Source: CALJFL01 sp036961205
Lineage (GTDB): Bacteria > Pseudomonadota > Gammaproteobacteria > Pseudomonadales > Halieaceae
Length of the DNA: 64,000 nt
NCBI GenBank assembly: GCA_036961205.1
Contig: JBALVI010000002.1
Location: 583,242-647,241 of the forward strand
Direction of reading: 5' to 3'
Part shown: positions 9,088-18,472 of the stretch, piece by piece
Layout of the letters: every line of letters starts with the position of its first letter
Position numbering within the stretch: position 1 is the stretch's first letter
The notes under the pieces: generated by a model
What the model was told of the DNA's origin: nothing
Database searches by the model: none
The model's input: the letters and a program-made list of their open reading frames with translations, nothing else
Position numbers and translations under genes: made by a program

Positions 9088-9551
9088 CAGCTATCTTTCG
9101 CCGGATACTCGATGAGCTCGATAATCAGTCCACCGGTTGTATCCGGGTCAAGGTAGACCATCTTTTTCTCTCCAATGCTTACCACACCATCTGGAGTAAC
9201 GTGACCCGGCCTGATACCGCGCGCTAAAAGACTTGTCAGCGCTGCCTCAATATCACTCACTCGCCAGGCTACATGATTGATCCCGGCTCCACCGGAAGGC
9301 ATTGAAAGCAGCTTGTCGCGGAACTCGGGAGACACCGGTTCAATCAGTTCAAACTCCAACCCACCCACAGAAAAGAAGGCAAACCTTGTTGCCGCCTGTT
9401 CTCCTGGCTCTGGCACGTAACGAACATCCCTGGCCTCGATACCGTACACCCTGCACGCCTGAGCCACCGCAACCGAAAGATCGGGAACGACAAAACCCAG
9501 ATGAGCCACCTCCTCAATGTAATCTAGCAATACGGATTTCGCTTCAGACAT
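9087..9551 (-). CDS. VOC-family protein, methylmalonyl-CoA epimerase/glyoxalase-like
   Basis: The start at 9551 (MSEAKSVLLDYIEEVAHLGFVV) is preferred over an ATG five codons upstream. The protein has two beta-alpha-beta-beta-beta modules of the vicinal oxygen chelate fold. Candidate metal ligands are the His of EEVAHLGFVV, the Glu of EFELIEPV, the His of GINHVAWRV, and the Glu of LIIELIEYP, the layout seen in methylmalonyl-CoA epimerase. The substrate is not known. It is translationally coupled to the following gene. Confidence 0.8.
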   Translation of the reverse strand: MSEAKSVLLDYIEEVAHLGFVVPDLSVAVAQACRVYGIEARDVRYVPEPGEQAATRFAFFSVGGLEFELIEPVSPEFRDKLLSMPSGGAGINHVAWRVSDIEAALTSLLARGIRPGHVTPDGVVSIGEKKMVYLDPDTTGGLIIELIEYPAKDS

Positions 9552-9738
9552 GTTGCTGTTCCTCACTGGGGTACCAAAGATTTGCGATTTTATCGCTTTC
9601 TTGGCTGACTCGGCATACCGAAACTATACTCGATTACCAAGATGTCCAGTTAATGGATACAGCTATTTTTCTGAAATCAAAAACCGTGACGGAGCTTTGA
9701 TCAGGCTCCAACTCGGCTAAGGATTGTGTGGCAGGAGA

Positions 9739-11010
9739 CTAGGCGGCGTCGGAACGCTGTTCCTGCTTCTCGAAGTTGATATGCAGACCCTTGAGACCCC
9801 GTAGAACAATATTTGGCCAGTAACTCAGGTCACTGCCCTGCTCATCGATACTGAAGTTGGTCAGCCGGGAAAGCAGGATGGTCAATGCCACCGTCATTTC
9901 CTTACGGGCCAGCATGGCGCCTGGACAAAAGTGAATGCCCTTGCCAAAGGCAATGTGGTCGTTGGCGTTAGCGCGATCGATATCAATATCATTGGGCTGC
10001 GTAAAAATTTCTCGGTCGCGGTTGGCCGCGTGGAAACGCAGCATCAGCAGCGAATCCTTGGGTATTTTCACACCCTGGATTTCGCTGTCTTTTTTTACCA
10101 CGCGCCACATGCCGGCACTGGGGCTTTCCATGCGCAGAATCTCTTCCACTGCATTGGGGATCTTCGTAGGGTCTTCCTGTAGCGCCTGAAGTTGCGCAGG
10201 ATTCTGGATGAGACTGACCATGCCGCCGGTGATCGCCGAAGTGGTGGTCTCATTACCGGCCACCATCAACTGCTGTAACAAGCTTAGCAGTTCCTCCATG
10301 TTCAGCAGGCGAATCTCGCCCGTATCCGGGTCGGCGATTTCAGTAGCGGCCAGGTCGGAGATCATATCGTCTTGTGGGTTACTGCGGCGCTGCTCGGCAA
10401 TCCTGGCAAAATAATGCTGGAAGGCAACGATATTCTCAGCGTCCTCCAGCTGATCTTCCGGAGTAGCGAGCTGGCTCAAGCGACTAGCAAAGGAGTCCGA
10501 CCATTTTTTAAAGTCCTTCATGTCCTTGCGGGGCACGCCCAACTGGTCGGCAATAACATAGACAGGCAGAGGAGTGGCGAACTCTTTTACAAAATCACAT
10601 TCACCACGCTCGATAAACTTGTCGATTAACTCGTGCACCATGGTCTGCATATACTCTTCCATCGCGTTGACACGTTTCTGGTTAAATACCTTATTGACCA
10701 GCGTACGGTAAGTTTTGTGCCTTGGTGGATCAGCCGTGATCATGGTGTCGACCTGCTGCCAGCCCCGTTCGTAAATTTCAGTGACCGCCCGATCGGGCTC
10801 GGGGCCCTTGAGCTGCTCACCAAAGTTATTCGAGTATGCCTCGGTGTCTTTCAATAACTTGATGACATCCTCATGACGGCTGACCATGAAAATATTGGTG
10901 TCCGGTAACTGATACACCGGTGCCTGCTCCTGCAGGGCCTGATAAAAATCATAGGGACAGTTTAGAACGCTCTCGTCGAAAAAATTGAAATCTGCCGGGC
11001 ACTTACTCAT
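9739..11010 (-). CDS. Cytochrome P450
   Basis: A soluble bacterial P450 of 423 aa. The I-helix oxygen-binding motif is AGNETTT, the ExxR pair is EEILR, and the heme-binding loop FGKGIHFCPGAMLAR puts the axial thiolate at about Cys362. There is no membrane anchor. It should use a ferredoxin and ferredoxin reductase, neither of which is encoded in the window. It begins 13 bases after the Rieske oxygenase gene on the same strand, so the pair is probably one transcript acting on the same or successive substrates. Plant chlorophyll catabolite processing also uses a P450 (CYP89A9), but that is an unrelated family. Confidence 0.95.
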   Translation of the reverse strand: MSKCPADFNFFDESVLNCPYDFYQALQEQAPVYQLPDTNIFMVSRHEDVIKLLKDTEAYSNNFGEQLKGPEPDRAVTEIYERGWQQVDTMITADPPRHKTYRTLVNKVFNQKRVNAMEEYMQTMVHELIDKFIERGECDFVKEFATPLPVYVIADQLGVPRKDMKDFKKWSDSFASRLSQLATPEDQLEDAENIVAFQHYFARIAEQRRSNPQDDMISDLAATEIADPDTGEIRLLNMEELLSLLQQLMVAGNETTTSAITGGMVSLIQNPAQLQALQEDPTKIPNAVEEILRMESPSAGMWRVVKKDSEIQGVKIPKDSLLMLRFHAANRDREIFTQPNDIDIDRANANDHIAFGKGIHFCPGAMLARKEMTVALTILLSRLTNFSIDEQGSDLSYWPNIVLRGLKGLHINFEKQEQRSDAA

Positions 11011-11022
11011 GCTGTTATCCTT

Positions 11023-12417
11023 TTATAGTTCGCCATTAATGTATTTGTCGATGGTCTGATGGAAGTGGCGAATGCGCACTTCGTGGTAATTGGCCAGCAC
11101 CAGCTCCCTGGATTTAACGCTCTGCAACCCTTTCTGGATTTTCGGCATATTGACCAGATCCTGATCGAAGATCGCTCCGAGCTTAGCGCCCAACTCCGGC
11201 GCCTCAGAAAACAATTCATCTACGCCCATTCGCCGCACCGGCGCGTCAGCGGGGCGTTCGGCGCCCGTCGCTAGCTGGCAGATTACGATAATCTCCATCA
11301 GCGCCGTAGTGTGATCATCGCCATTAGGGCGGAAACGGTAGGTAATATTGGGGTGAAAACCGGCCCAGGGCGCGAAATTGGGGAAGATGGAATACAGAAT
11401 GGAATCCATCCGTTCTGCGTTGGTGGCAAACGACGCCAACTCCCTGTCGTGGTTCTTGCTGAACTCCTCAGAATTTAATTGACCGATGTATTCCCGGGCG
11501 CTCAAGCCCTCGGGAACGACTGCGTGGTTGGGGCGGGCCACCATGGCTGAAACACCCAACATGGTATCTACCACGTCCTGATCGCTGATATCTTTCAGGT
11601 GAAGACTGGGTACTCCCAGAGCTGTAATAGTGCGGCTAATGTGGTCACCCCAGACGTCGTATTGGCTGTCGGCCTCATCCGTGTAGGCGAGGATTTGCGG
11701 GTGCGTTGCTACCGCATGGTAAGACTCGATAAACGCTTCCCAGCCGATCTTCCAGTTACAGGGGATGACTTTTTCAACGTGCAACATTTTGTAGGCGTTT
11801 TCTGGTTTCCAGCGTTCAAAGTGCTCGGGCAGGATGCCCAGATACTCGTGCAGGGGCTGGGCCTCCAGGTCCATATTAATGAACACCCAACCGCCCCAGG
11901 TATCCACCTGTACTTCTGGCAGGCTGAAATTTTTCTTGTCGATGTGGGGGAAATCCCATTCGCAGGGCGCACCCTTGAACTCGCCCTCCAGGTTCCAGGT
12001 GAACGCGTGGTAGGGGCAGCTGAATTTCTTGTAGTTACCGTTCTCGTCTACCAACTGCCTGCCGCGGTGCAGACAGGCATTTCTATAGGCCCTGAGCCGC
12101 AGATCCTCAGTGCGGGTAACGATAACGGAGAAACGGGTGATGTCGTAGACAAAGGTGTCGCCCGCCTCGCCAATTTCAGTTTCACGGCACACGGCCTGCC
12201 AGGTGCGCTGCCATACATGCTCAACTTCCAGTTCGTGAAATTGCCGTGACAGGTAGCGGTCAACCGAAAGGTTGTCGCTGCCCAGGTAAGGGTTGGTATT
12301 TTCCCGCAGACAGTCGGGTACCGGATTGATCTCCTCATCCAGCAGATCCTGATAGGAAGGGCCCGGGGATCGGGCGATGATATCTGAGTGAAGCGTGGCA
12401 TCGGCTTTGATGTTCAT
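11023..12417 (-). CDS. Rieske non-heme iron oxygenase, large subunit
   Basis: A 464-aa ring-hydroxylating-type oxygenase. The [2Fe-2S] ligands are Cys115 and His117 (CLHRGRQL) and Cys134 and His137 (CPYHAFTW). The mononuclear iron ligands are in ESYHAVATHP (His234 and His239) with a late Asp in FDQDLVNMPK. The spacing resembles aromatic-ring dioxygenase alpha subunits, not the PAO class found at 58778. No beta subunit, ferredoxin or reductase gene is adjacent. It is the first gene of a two-gene unit with the P450. Substrate unknown; a tetrapyrrole or a linear bilin product is my inference from the neighbourhood. Confidence 0.93.
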   Translation of the reverse strand: MNIKADATLHSDIIARSPGPSYQDLLDEEINPVPDCLRENTNPYLGSDNLSVDRYLSRQFHELEVEHVWQRTWQAVCRETEIGEAGDTFVYDITRFSVIVTRTEDLRLRAYRNACLHRGRQLVDENGNYKKFSCPYHAFTWNLEGEFKGAPCEWDFPHIDKKNFSLPEVQVDTWGGWVFINMDLEAQPLHEYLGILPEHFERWKPENAYKMLHVEKVIPCNWKIGWEAFIESYHAVATHPQILAYTDEADSQYDVWGDHISRTITALGVPSLHLKDISDQDVVDTMLGVSAMVARPNHAVVPEGLSAREYIGQLNSEEFSKNHDRELASFATNAERMDSILYSIFPNFAPWAGFHPNITYRFRPNGDDHTTALMEIIVICQLATGAERPADAPVRRMGVDELFSEAPELGAKLGAIFDQDLVNMPKIQKGLQSVKSRELVLANYHEVRIRHFHQTIDKYINGEL

Positions 12418-12524
12418 CGGCTGTCCATCTTTTATTGTTGTGGTCGTCGCTTAAATTTCGCACCGCCTGACATTGGCGGGTGCATGGAGTTGAGATCTGG
12501 AACAAATCCTATATCCACAGCTTG

Positions 12525-12552
12525 ATTAAAAACAGTTCTGACTGTTTTTAAT
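12525..12552. promoter_or_regulatory. 12-bp perfect inverted repeat upstream of the Rieske/P450 pair
   Basis: ATTAAAAACAGT and its exact complement are separated by TCTG. The element lies 108 bases upstream of the Rieske start and 107 bases downstream of the nitrilase stop on the same strand. It could be an operator for the Rieske-P450 transcript, or an AT-rich terminator of the nitrilase gene, since the right arm is U-rich. Confidence 0.5.
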
Positions 12553-12658
12553 GGAAGAGAAGATGATCTAAATCAATTTTGTGCGGGGTCTGTGCCGGGC
12601 ATTACTCCCGGTCCAGTAATAACGGTGCCAGAGGTTCTGGCTGGTTAAAAAAACGGCT

Positions 12659-14362
12659 CTACTTAGCGTGTTCCGCCAAACCTGCGCTAAGTTGCCAGGG
12701 CCGGTCCACTAACAAGTCGGTTCGCTCCGACATCAATTTATTGCAAGCCGCTCGGGGGTGGATCTGGGCACACACGGAACCTGGCTCAGTGCACTGCACG
12801 GTGATTTTGGGGTTGTTAATATAGCCATCGAAACTGCGCCGCTGCCATTCGGTCATCAGGGTGAATTCCTCTTCAAGATCTGCAATTATGCCGGCGCGCT
12901 GTTGCAGGGGACGCGAACTGACCGCCATACAGACTCTGTTTTCCGCAGCCCGGCTACGCCAACCGAAACTCTCCTCCCAGAGCTCCTGCAGCATTACAGG
13001 AGCAACTAGCAGGTGCGCGCCCTGCAGCGCTGCCACTTTTGCCACTTCAGGAAACACCATATCGTCGCCGGTAATCATTGCCAGGCGACCCCAGGGCAGA
13101 TCAATCGTAGACAGGTGGTCTCCGGTTGTCATCCAGGGGTAGCGCTCACAACGATGCAACTGAGGCTGGCTGGCGACCAGACCATTGCTATCTATCAGCA
13201 CCGACACTACTCCGCATCCGTCACCTACCGGCAGCACCAGTGAGGCACACAGCATAAGCTGCCTGCCCTTGCACGCTCGCGTCATCGCTGCAATCGCCCT
13301 ATCCGCCACCTCCGCGCTGGGGACTGTGTGTAGATTGCCGGTATCACCGTAGCAAAACAGCTCAGGCAAAACTGCTATTATCGTCAGCTCTGGCAGCCCC
13401 TTAACCAAGCCAGACAGTTCATCCAGAGCCACCTCATCGGTAGCGGCAGGTTGCAGCAGGGCGATTTCGATGGTCTCAGCTGCGTCGCCACAAATAGGCT
13501 GGGAAGAAACCTGTGCGATTGACGCATAAAGCGCTGGACGACGCGCGGCGAAGAGGTCCGTTCCATCTGGGCGAGATTTATCATTGGCCAGCTCAAGGTC
13601 AATCTCTGCAGACACCACCGCTTCCTGATCTTGCGGACCCCTCGCCAGGATTTCGCCGCTGGGAGACACAATCTGGCTTTCGCCGGCACCGTTTAAAAAT
13701 CGAAGGGGAATGTGGGTCTCCTCGCTGACGTCTTGCAACAGGTGCGCAGGTATTAACGGCCCAACCTTATTCGCTGCCACCAGGAACACCTTGTTTTCCG
13801 GCGCCCGCGCCGGCACATGAAGGCTGGCCTCATCAAGAGCAAAGGAATTCAATGAGTCACAGAATAGCTGCGCACCGCGCAATGCTAACCCACGAGGCGT
13901 TTCGCAGGTGACCCCATCGCGGCAGGGAAACATCGCCAGCGCGCCAAAATCTGTGTGCACAATGTCTCCTACCTGATCGGCGCGCGTGAACCAGATGTTC
14001 TCATGTCCCATCAGGGCTTGCTTGTCGGAGCGACCCGCCAATAGCCCCTGAGGATCAAAGCACAGCGAACTCACGGTAATATTCTGGCCGGCATTGCGTA
14101 ACGATACATTGATTACTATGTGGCAGGCATGACGGGCCGCACGCTCCGCAATCGCCCTCAGGAATTTTCCGTCCAATGCCAGGGCAACACGCCAGGCGTG
14201 ATCGGCGTCGTCATACCAGGAAATATGATTACTGAATTCCGGCAGCACCATCAACCGGGGTCCGCTTTGAGCGGCTTTGTCGATGACCCTTAAACAGGTC
14301 TCCAGATTTCCGTCAAGATCTGTACCTGAAGCAAACTGCAGAGCGGCAACGCGTGTCTTCAA
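12659..14362 (-). CDS. Tandem nitrilase-fold (carbon-nitrogen hydrolase) protein, copy 1
   Basis: Two nitrilase-superfamily domains in one 567-aa chain. Domain 1 (about 1-270) has the catalytic triad: Glu42 in VLPEFSNH, Lys114 in SDKQALMGHEN, and Cys147 in MFPCRDG. Domain 2 (about 300-530) keeps the Glu (VLPELFCYG) but has Gly where the nucleophilic Cys should be (MITGDDMVFPE), so only the first domain should hydrolyse amides. The paralogue at 31244 has the same architecture and similar sequence throughout. It is divergent from the epimerase gene across a 154-base gap holding one copy of the 22-bp palindrome. Likely role: hydrolysis of an amide or lactam ring product. Confidence 0.88.
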   Translation of the reverse strand: MKTRVAALQFASGTDLDGNLETCLRVIDKAAQSGPRLMVLPEFSNHISWYDDADHAWRVALALDGKFLRAIAERAARHACHIVINVSLRNAGQNITVSSLCFDPQGLLAGRSDKQALMGHENIWFTRADQVGDIVHTDFGALAMFPCRDGVTCETPRGLALRGAQLFCDSLNSFALDEASLHVPARAPENKVFLVAANKVGPLIPAHLLQDVSEETHIPLRFLNGAGESQIVSPSGEILARGPQDQEAVVSAEIDLELANDKSRPDGTDLFAARRPALYASIAQVSSQPICGDAAETIEIALLQPAATDEVALDELSGLVKGLPELTIIAVLPELFCYGDTGNLHTVPSAEVADRAIAAMTRACKGRQLMLCASLVLPVGDGCGVVSVLIDSNGLVASQPQLHRCERYPWMTTGDHLSTIDLPWGRLAMITGDDMVFPEVAKVAALQGAHLLVAPVMLQELWEESFGWRSRAAENRVCMAVSSRPLQQRAGIIADLEEEFTLMTEWQRRSFDGYINNPKITVQCTEPGSVCAQIHPRAACNKLMSERTDLLVDRPWQLSAGLAEHAK

Positions 14363-14441
14363 GTTAGTACCTCCATTGAGGCTTCTCGAGCGCGTAAATC
14401 AGCGCTTTCTCACAGCCAGGTTATTGTTGCATAAATCATAT

Positions 14442-14463
14442 AATGTTATAGTTATATATCATT
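14442..14463. promoter_or_regulatory. Operator-like 22-bp palindrome, site 1
   Basis: Half-sites AATGTTAT and ATATCATT separated by six bases. It lies between the divergent nitrilase (start 14362) and epimerase (start 14517) genes. The same pattern recurs at 18354, 51349 and 54671, with a diverged version at 45568. Confidence 0.7.
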
Positions 14464-14516
14464 ACACGCAATTCATTACGCATCTGTACAGGCGCGGTAA
14501 AAGGGAACAAAACACC

Positions 14517-15386
14517 ATGCATATTTTTGTCCTGGGTATGGGCCATGTGGGCAAGGCTCTGGCAGCAAACTTGCGCAGCGCGGGGCACCGGGTGACCGGG
14601 TCTACTACCACCCCCTCCAAAGTGACGGAACTGGAGCAGCATGCCGATACTGTAGTAGTACTTAAAGGATCGGAAACCGACAAACTCATAGCAGCCGCCA
14701 AGGGCTGTGATGTCATCATTGCCACAGTAGCACCCAATGTAAAGAATACCCGCACCATCGAGGAGCGTCACAAGCATTATGCGGATGTTCTGGTGGCGAG
14801 TTGCCGGTCAGCCAGAACTGCCTGCGACCGCGTCATTTTTCTTTCGTCGTTTTCGGTATATGGGGATGGCGGCGAGGGACAGGAACCTGTTACTGAAGCC
14901 ACTCCCACCAGCAATGCAGAGGAGCCCTCTTCCCGTTATTACCAGGAGGCAGAAAATGAGGTTCTAACAAATACCGGCGGCTGTGTACTGCGCTTCCCGG
15001 ATATGTATGGCGCTCCAGGAGATATGGATTTCGATCAGCGCGTTGCCATGTGCCATCAATACTTTGGCGGCAAGGCTATATTTAGTGCCGATGCGCCCTT
15101 GTACGCAATCCACTTCGAAGATGTGGTCAACGCGGTCATCCACGCGCTGAGCAAGCAGTTAAGCGGCATATACAACGTCTGTGATAACGACAGAACACCG
15201 GCCACCAACAAGATCGTGTTTGATGCTATTTGCGAAAAAATCGCATTGTCACCTCTGGAATTCCTGGATCAGATCAAAGCACCATTGAAAAAAATATCCT
15301 CGCAGAAATTTTACGACACAGGCTATAGCGTTCAACACGCCGATCCGAATGCAGATGTGGTATCTGCAGCACAGAGAAAGAGGTAG
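14517..15386 (+). CDS. NAD(P)-dependent epimerase/dehydratase-like (extended SDR)
   Basis: The ATG at 14517 with an AAGGGAA site before it is the real start; the open frame runs further upstream without coding character. The 289-aa product begins with a Rossmann motif MHIFVLGMGHVGKALAANL (GxGxxG), has the SDR active-site pattern SSFSVYG with a further Tyr region SSRYYQEAE, and ends in a substrate-binding half. It resembles the YeeZ/NAD-dependent epimerase group. It is followed 5 bases later by the NYC1-like SDR in a same-strand run 14517-18328. Confidence 0.82.
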   Translation: MHIFVLGMGHVGKALAANLRSAGHRVTGSTTTPSKVTELEQHADTVVVLKGSETDKLIAAAKGCDVIIATVAPNVKNTRTIEERHKHYADVLVASCRSARTACDRVIFLSSFSVYGDGGEGQEPVTEATPTSNAEEPSSRYYQEAENEVLTNTGGCVLRFPDMYGAPGDMDFDQRVAMCHQYFGGKAIFSADAPLYAIHFEDVVNAVIHALSKQLSGIYNVCDNDRTPATNKIVFDAICEKIALSPLEFLDQIKAPLKKISSQKFYDTGYSVQHADPNADVVSAAQRKR

Positions 15387-15391
15387 TCACC

Positions 15392-16189
15392 ATGATCAAT
15401 GTGGTGATCACCGGCAGCACCCAAGGCATAGGCTACGGTCTGGCTGCGGAGTTCTGCAACCGCGGCGATAACGTCACCCTGGCCGGAAGAGATCAGCAGA
15501 AGCTCGAGCAGGCTCTGGAAAATCTTGGCGATAAGCCCGGGAAGGTTGCGGGGATCCCCTGCGACGTAACTCGGGCAGAAGACGTGCAGGCACTGTGGGA
15601 TCATGCCTCTACTGCGTTTGGCGCTGTTGATATCTGGATCAACAACGCAGGGCTGGCCAGAACCGCCTGGCAGATTCTCGATGTGCCGCAGCGCGAAATC
15701 GAGGCCATGGTAGCTACCAATATGTTAGGTACGATCAATGGCTCAAGAGTTGCAGCCAAGGGTATGAAAGCCCAGGGGCAGGGCAAGATATTCAATATGC
15801 TTGGCGGTGGCAGCGACGGAGAATACTTCCCGGGGATGGGCATTTATGGCACCACCAAAAGGGGTCTGGACTACTTTACCGATGCGATTGCAAAGGAAAC
15901 GGCTGGTGATGGCGTGATCATCGGCAAGATCCGCCCCGGCATGATCATCACAGAAGCTGTGGTGCGCGAGGCCCGCGAAGATATTGTCAGCTTCGAAAAA
16001 TCACGACACATAATGAATAATCTGGTGGATACCATCGAAACCGTTGCACCCTTTCTGGTCGACGAAATTATGACTACCAAAAAGAGCGGCACCAAGATCC
16101 GCTGGCTTACTGGCGGCAAGATCGCTAAACGCATGATGATGGGCCGATTCAAGAAGCGCCCGGACCAATTTGAAGCTTTTGGGCTATAG
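15392..16189 (+). CDS. NYC1/NOL-like short-chain dehydrogenase, copy 1
   Basis: A classical SDR of 265 aa with VVITGSTQGIG (cofactor loop), the DIWINNAG motif and the catalytic YGTTK. Beyond the common SDR core it shares the distinctive pattern of plant chlorophyll b reductases NYC1/NOL: CDVTRAEDVQALW, IFNMLGGGSDG followed by YGTTKRGL, the PGMIITE segment, and a basic C-terminus KIAKRMMMGRFKKR comparable with the NYC1 end. Chlorophyll b reductase converts the C7 formyl group to hydroxymethyl. A paralogue is at 35176. It is adjacent to an RCCR homologue, which makes a tetrapyrrole substrate plausible. Confidence 0.82.
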   Translation: MINVVITGSTQGIGYGLAAEFCNRGDNVTLAGRDQQKLEQALENLGDKPGKVAGIPCDVTRAEDVQALWDHASTAFGAVDIWINNAGLARTAWQILDVPQREIEAMVATNMLGTINGSRVAAKGMKAQGQGKIFNMLGGGSDGEYFPGMGIYGTTKRGLDYFTDAIAKETAGDGVIIGKIRPGMIITEAVVREAREDIVSFEKSRHIMNNLVDTIETVAPFLVDEIMTTKKSGTKIRWLTGGKIAKRMMMGRFKKRPDQFEAFGL

Positions 16190-16237
16190 CAGATCTGCCC
16201 CGCCAGATCTGTCAGAACTAAGCCATAGGAAATCAAT

Positions 16238-17053
16238 ATGAGCGCAGATACAAAAACCATAGATCAATTCCTCGCTGACAATCCAGACGTCGATGTAAGC
16301 AAGGCCTGGGAGCGGTGCTGGGGAATCCTCAGTGACATCAAGAGCCGCATTGCACAGCGCTTCCCGGCATTAGTGTTGGAGCCAAATTGCGCAGACCGGG
16401 AATACTACACCTCCCCCAATGGCGAGTTTGAGGGATCCATGCAAGCCTGGAGCGGAGCGGGCTGCGACTGGTTAGTGAATTCCTGGCTGGGCAATCGCAA
16501 AGCCAGCATTCTCGATATGAACGCCACCGCCTTCCTGGGTCAGGAAACCGATGTACCCCATTTCGTGATGGTATTCGGGACTATTCCCAAACTGTTCTTC
16601 TACTTTGATTTCACTCCGCGCCGCAATCTTATGATCGACACCAACTACCTCGATCGCTATTACGCTCCAATAAATGAGGAATATCTGGCGCTGCGCGGTG
16701 ATCCCAACTTCCAATGGTCGGTCAGCCACGGCACCTATATGCGATCGCTGACTAACCCCTCAACTCAAAGCCTGATGGGTGACCTCAACGCCGGCAATAT
16801 CGATATTCTGGAGAAATATGCCTACAGCATGCTCGACCACTGGCTTGGCTGGCTTGACGCGGCGTCGCCTACCCCCCTTGATCAGCGCGACGAGTTACAG
16901 GCCTACGACTTCAAGGTGCGGGAGCTGGGCTATGCTCGCGACCCAATGAACAAACTGGCCGAGCAAGTGTTTGGTGCCGATCAGGTTGAGAACATGCTGA
17001 ATATCCGCATGGGACGGGAACAAATGCAGCGCCGGCTCAGCGAGAGCACCTAA
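16238..17053 (+). CDS. Red chlorophyll catabolite reductase (RCCR)-like protein 1
   Basis: A 271-aa member of the RCCR/ferredoxin-dependent bilin reductase superfamily by motif comparison from memory. The diagnostic block is PHFVMVFGTIPK (about 108), FDFTPRRNL, then NYLDRYYAPINEEYLAL, matching the plant RCCR pattern of a proline-aromatic strand, D-x-x-x-R-K-D-L and D-Y-L-K-x-Y-Y. The conserved C-terminal feature ARDPMNKLAEQVFG aligns with the RCCR end containing the catalytic Asp. The residue matching plant Glu154 is Val here. Plant RCCR reduces the C15/C16 bond of the opened chlorophyll; the exact reaction of this copy is not known. It sits between the NYC1-like SDR and a transporter. Confidence 0.85.
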   Translation: MSADTKTIDQFLADNPDVDVSKAWERCWGILSDIKSRIAQRFPALVLEPNCADREYYTSPNGEFEGSMQAWSGAGCDWLVNSWLGNRKASILDMNATAFLGQETDVPHFVMVFGTIPKLFFYFDFTPRRNLMIDTNYLDRYYAPINEEYLALRGDPNFQWSVSHGTYMRSLTNPSTQSLMGDLNAGNIDILEKYAYSMLDHWLGWLDAASPTPLDQRDELQAYDFKVRELGYARDPMNKLAEQVFGADQVENMLNIRMGREQMQRRLSEST

Positions 17054-17056
17054 GCA

Positions 17057-18328
17057 GTGACAAGCTTTCTTGGTATCGACCTCTCCCAGGGGATTAAGCG
17101 TCGCCATTTAATCGCCTACTTCGTCGCCGCTTTCATCTCCTCCAGCTACGCTGGAACGCTCGCCATGTTGCAGCCCGGGCTCCTCCATGTGATGGGTTTC
17201 GAGCCCGGAAAGCAGGCCATACTTACCGGCAACCTCAGCGCCATGCAGGAAGTCATACTCATTCTGATGCTGGGCTTTATGGGTGCTTTTGCAGACCGTT
17301 ACGGGCGCAAACCGGTGTATGTATTTGGTTTGCTGACCACCGCTATCGGCTTCGTGCTCTACCCCTTTGCCACCTCACTAACCGAACTGGTGATCTACCG
17401 CATTGTAATTGCCTTCGGGACGGCCGCCATGGTCGGCATGATGGTCACAGTAATCGCCGACTATTCCTGCGATAGCACTCGCGGCAAAGCCAATGGCGTG
17501 CAAGGTGTCGTCGCCACCCTGGGTGCCTTTCTCCCGCCGTTACTAGGCGCTCTGCCAAAAGTCTTCGTCGATCAGGGCTTCGACGAACTGGCAGCGCAAC
17601 GCATGACTTTTGGTACTGCCGGCAGTTTGGGCGTGATAGGTGCGCTAGTCGTGTTCCTGGGCTTGGCGCCGCACGTAAAACAAGCGGGAACTATCGCCAG
17701 GGAATCGCTGTTCAGTATGGTCGCACATGGCGTTAAGGCGGCCAGAGATCCAGGTATTGCGCTGTCTTATGGCGCCGCCTTCATTTCCCGCGGCGACCTC
17801 GCCGTAACCGGCGCCTTTATGAGCCTGTGGCTGGTGCAGTTCGGTACCGGTGAACTGGGTATGCAGCCCAGTGAGGCCATGTTCAAGCTTGCGGTGCCGA
17901 GATTGCTTATGGTGGTAGGCGGCGCGCTGGTGGGCGCCATCATAATGGGCTTCATTGCCGACAAAGTGAGTCGAGTTACCGCAGTAAGCATGGCCTCCGG
18001 ACTCGCCGGGCTGGTATACCTCAGTATGTTCCTGGTTGACGATCCTACCGCCACCTGGGTGATGGGTTTACTGGGAATCATGGGGATTGCCGAAATAGCC
18101 GCCTTTGTCAGCAGCCAGGCGCTGGTGGGTGAGCGGGCCAGTGCGGAGCGCCGCGGCGCGATCATTGGCGTGTTTGGCGTCTCCGGCGCCATCGGCATCC
18201 TGATAGGCACCGCGGGTGGCGGCTGGTTATTCGCCAACTTTGGCCAATCTACGCCCTTTGTCCTTTTTGGCATTCTTAATAGTTTGGTTTTTTTCTGGTC
18301 TCTGCGGGTTCGTCGCGCCCAGAATTGA
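17057..18328 (+). CDS. Major facilitator superfamily transporter, copy 1
   Basis: A 423-aa permease with about 12 transmembrane helices, the MFS loop 2-3 signature in GAFADRYGRKPVYV and a repeat in the second half (GFIADKVSRVTAV). The start is a GTG three bases after the RCCR-like stop, so the genes are tightly coupled. It is clearly paralogous to the transporter at 33839: both start FLGIDLS/FLGLSLS and share the helix 1-4 pattern. Its place at the end of the nitrilase/SDR/RCCR set suggests import of a pathway substrate or export of a product. Confidence 0.9.
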   Translation: MTSFLGIDLSQGIKRRHLIAYFVAAFISSSYAGTLAMLQPGLLHVMGFEPGKQAILTGNLSAMQEVILILMLGFMGAFADRYGRKPVYVFGLLTTAIGFVLYPFATSLTELVIYRIVIAFGTAAMVGMMVTVIADYSCDSTRGKANGVQGVVATLGAFLPPLLGALPKVFVDQGFDELAAQRMTFGTAGSLGVIGALVVFLGLAPHVKQAGTIARESLFSMVAHGVKAARDPGIALSYGAAFISRGDLAVTGAFMSLWLVQFGTGELGMQPSEAMFKLAVPRLLMVVGGALVGAIIMGFIADKVSRVTAVSMASGLAGLVYLSMFLVDDPTATWVMGLLGIMGIAEIAAFVSSQALVGERASAERRGAIIGVFGVSGAIGILIGTAGGGWLFANFGQSTPFVLFGILNSLVFFWSLRVRRAQN

Positions 18329-18353
18329 CTAATCGCATTGACTTGAATGCTCT

Positions 18354-18375
18354 AATGTTATTCTATTATATCAAT
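18354..18375. promoter_or_regulatory. Operator-like 22-bp palindrome, site 2
   Basis: Half-sites AATGTTAT and ATATCAAT with a six-base spacer. It lies 97 bases before the first start codon of the TonB-dependent receptor gene. Confidence 0.68.
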
Positions 18376-18472
18376 TGCTTCACGAAGGAGCTGTTGAAGA
18401 ATTTAGAGCGCCTTCAACACTACTATTTAACACATTTAAATGTGCGTCACCCGGGTTAACACGGGGTAGTTT

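Noticed and set aside
11599..12249. Long open frame on the + strand (216 codons)
   Set aside because: It is antisense to the Rieske gene, whose motifs are unambiguous, and its product has no recognisable features.
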